Under the pieces are notes generated by a model that worked only from the letters and a program-made list of their open reading frames with translations, ran no database searches and was not told the DNA's origin. From positions 248,001 to 312,000 of the forward strand of contig NW_027469125.1 of the NCBI RefSeq assembly GCF_051020765.1: 64,000 bases of DNA, given 5' to 3'. Positions 21,709-30,582 of this stretch are shown here, piece after piece. Position 1 is the first letter of the stretch. Every line of letters starts with the position of its first letter. A program made the translations under genes and the position numbers. Source of the stretch: Lasioglossum baleicum. Taxonomy: Eukaryota; Arthropoda; Insecta; Hymenoptera; Halictidae.

Positions 21709-21910
21709 GTATACGGTTCGGCTTTCAGTTCGACTTACCTTCTTAAACGGCCATCTTGCCAAAAGAGAAGTACGGGCTAGAGCTAATCGTGAGCAGAGAT
21801 TGGATAATCGAGTAAATCATTCACAAATAGTGTATAGTAGTTTATTAATATTACATTTGTACATAAATATAGATTAGTTACAGTTAAGCTTAGTTAAATT
21901 AGGTATTATA

Positions 21911-22315
21911 TTAGTGAGTAGTATATAAATTAAGTAAATATAGAGTCAAGTAGTTCATCCAGGACAAAAAGTGCATTCCGGAGTTCTCCTCGAGGTAGTG
22001 ATGGTTCGACCGCCATTTGGTGGTGCGACGGCCATTTTCTTCGCTCAAAGAAGTCGGAGCTAAGCCGGAGTAGCAGAAGCGGAAGTATTCTGAAAATTGG
22101 TTTCTCTTCTTCGGACCCGCAGAGTCAAGGGCTCGCGACAAGAATCCACAGAATTCCGGTGTGAGGGAACTCACTATAAGTTCGTGGACGTTTGCGTAGT
22201 CAGGTACGTGGAGATCTGTCCACGGACTTTTGGTGGTGCACCGTAAGTCTGTGGACACCAAAAAAGTAAGGAACCAGGAGACGCCCATCGGTGGGATATC
22301 CTTTTGGGAATCCAT
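21911..22315 (-). CDS. Hypothetical ORF, 134 codons, right arm
   Basis: Mirror copy of 13398-13802, identical in translation. No domain is recognised, and it may be non-coding. Confidence 0.2.
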   Translation of the reverse strand: MDSQKDIPPMGVSWFLTFLVSTDLRCTTKSPWTDLHVPDYANVHELIVSSLTPEFCGFLSRALDSAGPKKRNQFSEYFRFCYSGLAPTSLSEENGRRTTKWRSNHHYLEENSGMHFLSWMNYLTLYLLNLYTTH

Positions 22316-22389
22316 TAACTGGAGTGATACAAAAAATTCGTGAATAAGTTAAAATTTAAATCGACCATATATCCGTTAGGGTGTCCCTT

Positions 22390-22520
22390 AAAAGACAAAG
22401 GTGCGATAAAATGTTAGGACGCCCTCTAATTTTATTCCTTTTCATGTTCTAAGTAAGTGTGTAAAATATTAGCCTCATCGGATTATTCTAAACCCTGCCT
22501 CAAGAGGCTCACAGTTAGGA
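22390..22520. repeat. Terminal inverted repeat at the 3' end of the hAT-like gene
   Basis: Reading outward it runs GAGCCTCTTGAGGCAGGG to CATTTTATCGCACC. It pairs with 25925-26055 with about ten differences in 131 bp. The segment AATAATCCGATGAGGCTAAT is exactly conserved in both. Confidence 0.85.
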
Positions 22521-22679
22521 CATTCTGTAAAATTTAAAAATATTTAGTATTTTTGTCGTTTTGAGTGAAAAACTGCTTACAATAGATAAGTATCACAATA
22601 ACAGAATATAATCAGACAATTTATTTATATAATACAATGTTTAAACAGAAAAAAGGTTGGTTGAAAATGAATTTTTGGT

Positions 22680-25523
22680 CTATGTTTTCATGGGCATAGC
22701 TCTCCGTGTATGCTGATTGACCAAGAGAAGGTTCTGAAAGTTTTCTTCGTTTTTTACTTCGCCTAAATATTGTCCCGTTAAGCTCACAGCTCTTTCAGCG
22801 GCATCACTTGTAACTGGAAACTTCCCGAAAAAATCTCGGGCTTCCTGAAAGTCCTTACAATCATTCCAGTCCACTGGGTTTAAATTTAAAAAGTCATAGG
22901 ACAAGTCAAATCTCCGGAAAGTTTCTAGGGACTTAGGCGAAATAAAGTCGCTGATGCCTTTACGTAGGAAATGAACTACGTCTTCTTGATTTAGGGACAA
23001 ACGTTTGTACCCAATAGAGAGGGAGCTATGACCATCAGCCATTTCAGAACGTAGGACTGCAGCCATTTTGCGTCTATGTTCCAGAGGAACAGCATCATCT
23101 AGTAGGGCCACCACGGACCACTCAGGTGTCAGATACCATAGATGGCCACAAAACTTTTTCACGGCTACGTCCGAAATTTTTTGATTGACACTCGCATAGT
23201 CATAAAGTTGTTTCAAAAATTGAAGGTCATGGTACGGAGCCTCAATGGCGTTGGGTGCGGTGAACCACGCTCTCACATATACCGTTGACACAAATAAACA
23301 AAATTGACGTAGTGGTGTCTTCTCATAGCGTGTTAATTTGAATTGTCCCTTAAATAGTAAAATTTTTAAAGAATACAGCACCCGAGACATGAAGCGAGCA
23401 TCTTGAATGCAACTACAAGTCGCAAACTTAACTCCTCTTGGGGGTGTTCCACCCAAATAAATGCAAACAAGCTCGAGCAGTTCTCGATAATCATCGCGAT
23501 AGTGACGCTTCTGTAATGATTTTGAAATTATTATGAATAATAACTGATGAGCAGTATACAAATTTATTGCTACTGTTTGAGATCGGATCGAGAGTCTGGG
23601 ATCGTTAGTGGGTGACAGAACGGAACACTGTAGTAGAGTAACGAGAATGGTTGTAGTAACTGTATTCACTGTATAAACTGTACAACTGGGTGAAGAATGA
23701 CTGTTAAACGATGTGCGAACCATGAGGTGTAGCGAACGCGGTGTGAGACGAGGTGTTAACTGTCGTACGAAGCGGTGATAACCAGCTGAGACGGTGACCG
23801 TTAACCGAACGAATGCCTCTTGATCCGCCGGTGCGTGCCGAAAATCACGCGTTCGGCGTATCGCGAAGTGGGGGGTCGCGCGGCTGACGTGACGTCATTC
23901 GCTCGGCTACCCGACGTCGGTTGGAGCGCATCAGCCGAGTCTAGATCGGCCGGAACAGCTACTTACATTAAGTTCTTTCATCACAAAAGTAAGTACCTCT
24001 TCTGCTTTCTGCTTGAGGTGTGGTGATGCTTCACTGTCGTCGATACCTGTAGTAAATGAGGATGTATCGATGTCCACCCAAGCGTCTCGAAATCTTTTGA
24101 AAAGATTGATATCAGGTCCAGAAGATACAGCAACTATTGAAACAAAGACACCCTTCAAGACCACCTCAAAAATGTGGTGGCGACATGCTACATCTCTCGG
24201 CCCAGTATCCTTTCTAAGATGACGCAAGCCCCATTATCGCAACCTATAATGTTATAATAATATGATTCATATAATAATAAATACACTTATGAAAGATAAC
24301 TACCTGTATTGCTACTTGTGGTGTCCGTACTTATAGCTTGTATTCTGCTTTTAAGGTCCCATTCGTCGAGCAGTTGAGCGACAGCACGAGCCTGAGCATC
24401 ACCAGTCGCATGTAGCAGTTTAGGTGCACCGAGCAATTGTTCGTCTATATTGTACCCAGTGACTACGATTGGCAATCTTTCTTCAAATGTATTGCCTAAC
24501 TTCATCTTCTTTCCATCCCAGTGCACTGTTAACTTAGTACCTGTTTCTAATTTATTCTGAAATCGCTCCTTCACTTTTTGAGCATTTTTTGTTCGTAAAC
24601 GATTTCGAGTGCGGTGAAGTGAGGTTTTGTTTACATTAATATTGCTTATGTCTGCATTAAGAGCTCATGCGGACATAGCTACAATCGCAGTAGACTGCCT
24701 GACACTGATTTTGGCTGTGTCAACTGTAGCCAATAAAGTTGGAGTCAGAACGTCTCCAGTTGCCCTCTTCTTTTTAGTTTTTGGCTCCTCCGGCTGAGTT
24801 GAATGCAGTTGTTTTTTTTATTGGCTCTCATTGTGATCACTTTCACTAGAAGAATCCATGGCAACGGCCGGAGTTAATAAAGATGACCCTACAAAATAAT
24901 GTGACTTTATAAACGTGCCCTTATCGCAAATACAAGGAAAATTATTAATGAATTATAAAGCACACCTTGATCTTGGTTGGCGCAATTGCGACTGAATTTC
25001 CTTCTCTTCTCTTCCTTTTGCAGTCTTTCTTCGCGTCTCTTCTCGATGCCGTGAAGTTTCATATCTTTGGTGGAGAGCATGGATCCGGATCTGCCCTTCA
25101 TTCTTTGGCATGTCAAAAAATCTTTGTCCATCTGAATCTTCATAATATCCATGGCATTTTCGTGAGCGATATCAAGAAGATCGTCGAACTTTTCAGTAAA
25201 AGTATTCTCTAAATCTATTTGTTTTTTTCAGCGACGCTTAGCATTCTTCTAGAGGGTCCTCCTCCACTCACTATGTAACTCCATGATCTTCTTCACGATG
25301 TGACATTTTTGCCTCGTTGGGATGCGAGCCCTATCCCAATGCCGACACACAATATCAGCAGTTACGCTGCTTGCTTCGGAAAGGCTTATACTCCCATTTT
25401 TCTCGCGTATTTTGTGCTGCAACAATCTCAGCACTTGAAGACGTGATGGTAATTTCGTTCCAAGTATATCTTCATCACTGTGACCAATCAAATAGATAAG
25501 CTTCCTGAGATGGACGTTACTCA
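22680..25523 (-). pseudogene. hAT-like transposase, multi-exon, decayed
   Basis: Exons on the minus strand: 25523 down to about 24907, about 24860-24300, 24259-23968, and 23510-22680. Clear splice sites are CTTAAT|GTAAGT at 23968/23967, TTACAG at 23511, AATACAG|GTAGTT near 24303, and ATTATAG before GTTGCGATAATGG near 24260. Motifs are LTVHWDGKKMKLG, ISTDTTSSNTG, DVACRHHIFEVVL and HLWYLTPEW. The set D, D, CxHH, then a late W/E region recalls a hAT RNase H fold. Stops occur at 25247-25249, in the linker after 25200, near 24825 and near 24665, and there is a frame change near 24190. I know the family as multicopy uncharacterised proteins in arthropods and cnidarians. The enzyme assignment is inference. 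Confidence 0.65.
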
Positions 25524-25924
25524 TTTTCACAAATCAAAACTATTTCCGTAAAAAGCAATTTCGCTCGTGCTGAGGCTCGCGTAGAAGTGATAGATACTCG
25601 CGTTTCGCCGTCGAATGTCGCATTTGACTGTTTTTTAAACAAATGCACTCGAAACCGATTTTCGAGTGTTTCTCTATAATGCTATGATGCATAGCGAATT
25701 TAATTTCGCATTATATTATATAACGACCGAACTAACCGATACGGTTACTAACATAAGTTATTTGGCCTACTCGCGGGTTAAATATCAGTAAGTTATCGGT
25801 AAGATATCGATAATACATAGATAGTTTCAACTCTAATTCCATCATACATGTGTTTACACACTTGCCCTGTTTGTCATAAGGTTGCATATTTTAAAAACAG
25901 TTACCTATCAGAACGTAGTATCAT

Positions 25925-26055
25925 TCCTAACTTTGAGCCTCTTGAGGCAGGGTTTAGAATAATCCGATGAGGCTAATATTTTACACACATACTTAGAACA
26001 TGAAAAGGAAAAAAATTAGAGGTTGTCCTAACATTTTATCGCACTTTCGTCTTTT
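25925..26055. repeat. Terminal inverted repeat at the 5' end of the hAT-like gene
   Basis: Inverted partner of 22390-22520 and direct partner of 13193-13323. It lies 400 bp upstream of the transposase start at 25523. The intervening 25531-25924 shows no ORF. Confidence 0.85.
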
Positions 26056-26614
26056 GTAAGCGCCCATCACCGGTAAATCCCATGGTTTGAATCTCGAACG
26101 TTGCGTCTTCCCGGATCATGCGATCAATCCGGAACCAATCGCGTGCGACCCCGCCTGCCGTTTCGAAGAATATTTAAAGGCCCTCCCTTGGCGGAGCGGC
26201 CTCTCTTTCGCTGTATACAGTTCTTCAGCCACGTTCGTTCTTAGCTTCAAGTATTAGATAAATTGCGCTTTATATTCTTAGAAGAATTTCGAAAAGTCGG
26301 TTCAATCTACGAGGATCAATTTTCCTTTTCATCGCGATTTCGTGCATCTGCCCCGCGACAAGATTTCCGACGTACGCGCAGAAGATTATCCGTCCGCGGC
26401 GACCCTCACTAAGAGACGTTCAAGATTTCCGTCTCGCGACAAAAGGGCAGAAGCTAGCACGCTCAAGATTTCCGCTGAACGATCCGCCGGCGATTGTATC
26501 ACCGGTCATTTTTAGAAATCAATAAAGTGCAATTGTGAATTTCACACGGAGCATCTACATCTCCCTCATTCACACAAACCTCAGGCGCCTCTGACCCTCG
26601 ATCGACGCCGAACA
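26055..26614 (+). mobile_element. Possible solo LTR, about 560 bp
   Basis: It is bounded by TGTAAGCGCCC and GACGCCGAACA. It has a TATA-like ATATTTAAAGG at about 26169 and AATAAA at 26521, in the right order for an LTR on the plus strand. The right end interrupts a Penelope remnant. No matching target duplication was found (GTCTTT against ATCTGC), so this is tentative. Confidence 0.4.
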
Positions 26615-26815
26615 ATCTGCGTTGTAGGTTAGATTCCTTGTCAATAATCTTCACATTATGAAAGTCAAAACGGTGGTCAGAATCTACTGAGTGTTTCGTT
26701 AAAGCAGTATGCTGTGTCGAAGGAAGGAAAATGTTACGTCTATGTTCTGTTATGCGTGTGTCCAAATGCCTGCCTGTTTGTCCAATGTAAGTCAAATCAC
26801 AACCCGTACATGGTA
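26615..26815 (-). pseudogene. Penelope-like element GIY-YIG endonuclease fragment
   Basis: The minus-strand reading holds LTYIGQTGRHLDTRITEHRR, then HTALTKHSVDSDHRFDFHNV and KIIDKESNLQRR. This is the typical Penelope endonuclease: a YIG start, the Arg and His of the active site, and a C-terminal KIID-E motif. A stop precedes it at about 26797. Downstream it runs into unrelated sequence at 26614. Only the C-terminal domain is left. Confidence 0.8.
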
Positions 26816-26816
26816 G

Positions 26817-26962
26817 TTGATGTGAAGATTATTGACAAGGAATCTAATCTACAACGCAGATTATTATTGGAAACCATTCATACGATTAAACAACAAAGCG
26901 TAAATCTTAGGTACGGAACTCCTCAGATTCATGATTACTACGCGGCATTACTGAATCAGTAA
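26817..26962 (+). pseudogene. Penelope-like C-terminal end, head-to-head second fragment
   Basis: The plus-strand reading VKIIDKESNLQRRLLLETIH continues to HDYYAALLNQ and a stop. It is the C-terminus of the same protein family. The first 45 bp are the inverted copy of 26615-26655, so two fragments abut in opposite orientation. A longer plus-strand frame that starts at 26714 reads antisense through the other fragment and is not a real start. Confidence 0.7.
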
Positions 26963-27248
26963 TGTTTTATGATGATTTTTCCAATATAATTTAGATTCTA
27001 CTTTCTCATCTTCACAAATATGTGTTTTTTCGTTTCCACTCTTATTATATGAGGTACAATCACAAATGAGTGTTGATATAATAAAATGTATTATATAAAA
27101 AGGAAACTATGTTACAATGAATAACTTTGATTTAAATGTTCTGTACGCTGTTCAAATTCGCCGCCAGAGGTGACTGAATTTCACTATTTTGTCGCAGCAA
27201 GTAAGTGTATCAATTTTGATTCATCCTTGTGATTTACACGGCTGTGTT
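26963..27248. other. AT-rich stretch, no feature seen
   Basis: No ORF, repeat or RNA signature is recognised between the Penelope remnant and the LTR start at 27249. Confidence 0.6.
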
Positions 27249-27774
27249 TGTCACGTCTGCTGACGTGTTGCCATAGGTTATATGCATAGCCAATAAGAGT
27301 AGGATATTGTAACCGTAATTATTAATAATATTCATTAGTTATAAGTAGTCATACTTCGCTCCGATCATCACATCCGATTCTCACCTCATACCATACACCC
27401 ATTCTTATCTTAACCCTTGTATAATAATCATATCTTAATGTATTCCCCGTAGCAGTATCGCGTAGCATTCACCGTAATCATTAATCGCGCATCTAATAAC
27501 ATCCGTAGCGTTATGTCTAGCGAGACATCGCGTAGAAGATAAGACACCTATATATTCGACCTCGCGATCCTAAAAAGAGTTCAGTTAATTCAGTTGAATT
27601 CGGACAGCCAGTCTGTCACGTTCGTTCAAGACTCCAGCGAGTCTCGCCTCCTGGATGTTCCGGTCCGGACTCCGACGAGTCCTCGCTATCATCCGCCTTT
27701 GAGCGGTCCTACTATATCACGCGCTTCTAATTCATTGTAATTCCATTTCATACGTTACAAATATATTCCCAGTT
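27249..27774 (+). mobile_element. LTR, left part, split by the Maverick
   Basis: It begins TGTCACGTCTGCTGACG and is about 97 percent identical to 50790-51698. It continues after the Maverick at 45182-45752, where it ends CCGGGACGTAACA. Removing the Maverick and one CCAGTT gives an LTR of about 1097 bp. The flank on the left is TGTT and on the right CTCG, so no intact target duplication is seen. Confidence 0.7.
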
Positions 27775-28574
27775 AGTAGATGTTATAGGCGGGTTCTAAG
27801 CCACTTTTCACTTCACGGGAGAGCGGTACCGCCACTTCACGGGAGAGCGGTACCGCCACTTCACGGGAGAGCGGTACCGCCGAGCGGTATTGCACGAGCA
27901 TATATTACGTCATATTTTTAATGGAATTATTGCATCATGTTTTTTGGGGGAGGGGGGGGATACAGCCCATATCTTGAAAGAAGGGGGGAGGGGGGGGGCA
28001 GTTTCCAGGTATTGCATTCGAGACCAGTTTCCAGGTATTACGAACGTGTCCGAACGTGTTTATGTTTTCACGTCTCTACATGCAAGACTGTTTATGTCAG
28101 TCATCGCCATCTAGCTATCGTAAAACACTCATTTGAACGGAGTTCAATGAACGTCTTGTTTAATTTCATAAATATATACAACGGCCCCCTCTGAAAGATT
28201 TATGTAAGAGGGCCAGTCAATAATTTTTCTCAACATCGATTTGTCGAGGACCAACGGTTTTTCTCACGTGCGGAGATTTCGATGAACGTCTAATCTCGCG
28301 AGTTCGTCTTGTTTACTTTCGTACAACGGTCCCCTCTTATCGATGTAGTGCAAGAGGACCGTGTCGCTGTTTCCGTCTGTCATCGCCATACAGCCAGCGG
28401 TCGTATACAGCCAGCCGTCGTAAACATTCATTAAGAGTAACATTTACAATAATTTTCATCCATCTTTTTTATCGTAGTTGGGGTGGGGATGGTAAGAATA
28501 AAAGAACAGGGTGCGATGGAACGCGAAGTCTTCGTAAACGGTCCATCGTTGCAAGCGTTTATCGTGTTGAGATT
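27775..28574. repeat. Maverick left terminal inverted repeat
   Basis: It matches 44403-45175 in inverted orientation. It starts with three copies of a 24-bp unit holding the palindrome GCGGTACCGC (27807-27880), whereas the right end has two. It runs through poly-G/C tracts near 27950-28000. Its inner end contains the first 28 or so codons of the gene at 44060-44488, which stops abruptly at 28574. Confidence 0.9.
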
Positions 28575-28627
28575 TGGATCGCCGACAAACTGCTGACATT
28601 CGACGAGGATCTATTAATCCAGTTATT

Positions 28628-29008
28628 ATGTGTTTCCAAATCAAACCACGCGCCACTGCCAGGGAGAAGGCAGTCAGATTCGTCTCTCCATTTGACTGGC
28701 ACCTGTGCTACCAAGGAACCGTCTACTCCGACATCGACGGCCAAGAAGTTTGCCAGCGTTGCAGCCCGCTCGTACGAGGAACCGGAGAGGCATTCCACAT
28801 CCACTCCATCCAATGGATAAGATGGATGAAAAACACCTGTGCAAACTGTAAAGGGCCACTGTTCCACACGCAACCCCCGCTGGACTGCAGCGAATGTGGG
28901 GCAAGGCTAAGCATAGTCATGGCCAAAACAATATTCAGGGACAGCCCACACCTTGAGGAACTCCGGCAATATCTGCTCCCACCGAGAGCCAACAATCCGG
29001 CGCCCTAA
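28628..29008 (+). CDS. Unknown cysteine-rich protein, 126 residues
   Basis: I chose the ATG at 28628; upstream in-frame codons have no ATG and run into the terminal repeat. The product has paired cysteines: CQRC around residue 42, CANC at about 71, and CSEC at about 86, which suggests a two-site zinc-binding fold. Aromatic residues are many (WHLCYQGTVY, WIRWMK), and the end is LLPPRANNPAP. I do not recognise the family. It lies exactly where the left terminal repeat departs from the right one, so it may be a captured gene or the remnant of an insertion. Zinc binding is inference from spacing only. Confidence 0.45.
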   Translation: MCFQIKPRATAREKAVRFVSPFDWHLCYQGTVYSDIDGQEVCQRCSPLVRGTGEAFHIHSIQWIRWMKNTCANCKGPLFHTQPPLDCSECGARLSIVMAKTIFRDSPHLEELRQYLLPPRANNPAP

Positions 29009-29560
29009 TGCCGCTTCATCATCTGTTCTACGGCACGGTCCCCTCTTAAAGATCTTCTTAGAGGACCGTGTCGCTGTTTCCGTCTGCCATCGCCACCCAG
29101 CTATCATAAACACTCATTTGAACTGTGCTCGATAAATAATTTTTTTTCACATTAGCGACAATAAATAAAAGCGTGGAGCGCTAAACTGACACGGTCCCCA
29201 CTTAAAGATCTTCTGCGACACGGTCCCCTCTTAAAGATCTTCTACGACACGGTCCCCTCTTAAAGATCTTAGAGGACTGTATCGCTGTTTCCGTCTGCCA
29301 TCGCCACCCAGCTATCGTAAACACTCATTTGAACGGAGTTCGATGAGCGTCTTGTTTAATTTCGTACATATATACAACGGTCCCCTCTGAAAGATTTATG
29401 TAAGAGGGCCAGCCAAAAATTTTTCTCAACATCGATTTGTCGAGGACCAATGGTTTTTCTCACGTGCGGCTGGACCCGTCGGTTTCTCACGAGCGGAGAT
29501 TTCGATGAACATCTTATTTAATTTCGTGGGGGTGGAGATTTCCCTACTTCTTTTTCCGGG
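29009..29560. repeat. Subterminal hairpin repeats of the Maverick
   Basis: This stretch has no gene. It holds repeated blocks derived from the terminal repeat: CGGTCCCCTCTTAAAGATCT at 29037, 29190, 29221 and 29250, and a near copy of 28170-28270 at 29375-29480. Blocks can fold because GGTCCCCTCTTA faces TAGAGGACC. Confidence 0.75.
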
Positions 29561-29572
29561 TGGGGATACATG

Positions 29573-29580
29573 TATAAAAG
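29573..29580 (+). promoter_or_regulatory. TATA box of the small spliced gene
   Basis: TATAAAAG lies 42 bp before the ATG at 29623, a fitting distance for a core promoter with a short leader. Confidence 0.6.
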
Positions 29581-29622
29581 AATGGGTGCAGTCGATGCTC
29601 TTATTCTAACATTTTCGTCACG

Positions 29623-30000
29623 ATGGAAAGAGTAACTCATATCGTTGTAGAGGAGGAGGAGAATGTATCCCTGGCTGATGCAATGGAGTTGGTGGTAAGT
29701 ACAAAGAAATATTATAAGTAATATGTTATATTATTGATATAGTGTTATTTTATATTACAATTTTTATATTATCAACAGATGTTTGCTTCCGACGAAGAGA
29801 GGGCCGCGTTTATGCGTGGATGGTTGCATGCGATGCGTGCATATAATATTCCTATGGAGAATTCGAATGTGATAACGACAGTCAGGGTAGTGTTCGAGAA
29901 TCCGGTGAGTAAAGTTAAAATAATTTTATATATTTATTAATTAAAAAATTAATACTTAATAACATTTTTTTCTTTTTTACAGCAGGAAGAGGAAGAATAA
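29623..30000 (+). CDS. Small acidic Maverick protein, 71 residues, three exons
   Basis: Exon 1 is 29623-29694, exon 2 is 29779-29904 and exon 3 is 29983-30000. All junctions follow GT-AG: GGTG|GTAAGT, CAACAG|ATG, CCG|GTGAGT and TTACAG|CAG. The exon lengths 72, 126 and 18 are multiples of three, so every intron is in phase 0. The product starts MERVTHIVVEEEEN, has EERAAFMRGWLHAMRAY in the middle and ends in QEEEE. AATAAA overlaps the stop codon. I recognise no domain. A clean TATA box, ATG, consistent frames and splice sites make it a real gene. It is the first rightward gene inside the left terminus. Confidence 0.75.
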
Positions 30001-30086
30001 AACATATATTTCTTAAAATAATATATTTATTTAAAAAAATAAAAATTTTTTATACTTTCATTATATAGGTTTTTTTATTTCTTAAT

Positions 30087-30482
30087 TTATTTTCGTTCGA
30101 GCGCCGATTCTTTCGCGATTCCACAGACATCCACACCACGAGGGGTTGGCGGGATTGTGCCGGGATCGACTCCGATCGGCACGTTGTCGCAGTTCAATCC
30201 GCTGGCGTATCTGCAGAATCTCGACCAGGCGCGATGCTCCTTCATGGGATCATCGTCCTCGTCCCATAGAGCCAGCCGTATGCGACATTCGAAACATTCG
30301 ACGCTATCTTCATAGTCCAGACTGAAAAATCCAGCGGCTGCGAGTTTCTCCGGTTGGACGATGTGGGAATAACGCCAGTTGCGGAAACTTTGGAGTCTGT
30401 CACGTTCGAGACGATAATCGGGTGGTGTTGTGTGATCGGTTGTTGCGACGGCTGCGGGATCCATCTCCGATTTTGCAATCAT
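30087..30482 (-). CDS. BIR-domain protein (IAP-like), 131 residues
   Basis: The first ATG is at 30482. A single BIR domain fills residues about 28-93. The zinc ligands are C63, C66, H83 and C90 with spacing C-x2-C-x16-H-x6-C, exactly that of BIR domains. The core contains LAAAGFFSLDYEDSVECFEC and ends HRAWSRFC. No RING finger follows. The known role of IAP BIR domains is to bind caspases or pro-death peptides and block apoptosis. Here it is probably a host-modulating gene of a virus-like element, which is inference. The end (IPPTPRGVDVCGIAKESALE) is unrelated to known domains. Length is short for a cellular IAP but similar to viral single-BIR proteins. Confidence 0.85.
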   Translation of the reverse strand: MIAKSEMDPAAVATTDHTTPPDYRLERDRLQSFRNWRYSHIVQPEKLAAAGFFSLDYEDSVECFECRIRLALWDEDDDPMKEHRAWSRFCRYASGLNCDNVPIGVDPGTIPPTPRGVDVCGIAKESALERK

Positions 30483-30582
30483 TGTGAAACACTGTGTGAA
30501 AAAAAAAATCAAAAACGTAAAAAGAGGTGTTTGTGGTTTTGACGTGGAAAAAATTCAAAGTCGCGTCTTTATAACTGATACT

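Larger units (their letters stand above)
18403..23842 (-). repeat. Large inverted repeat, right arm (about 5.44 kb)
   Basis: It is the reverse complement of 11871-17310. Its outer edge (23842) falls inside an intron of the transposase-like gene that continues to 25523, so this side is continuous with the original locus and the left arm is the derived copy. Its inner edge (18403) cuts the hAT transposase coding region, with a few mismatches near the edge. Confidence 0.92.
22390..26055 (-). mobile_element. DNA transposon of a hAT-like family with 131-bp terminal inverted repeats
   Basis: The inverted repeats at 22390-22520 and 25925-26055 bracket a multi-exon transposase-like gene on the minus strand (22680-25523). 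Total length is about 3.67 kb. The exact outer ends and target duplication are unclear: the right end abuts a possible LTR at 26055, and the left end lies next to GGGTGTCCCTTA. The inverted repeats and the single gene support a cut-and-paste transposon. Confidence 0.7.

Noticed and set aside
26714..26820. Start of the plus-strand 82-codon ORF
   Set aside because: It reads antisense through the GIY-YIG fragment; only the part after 26817 is Penelope coding.
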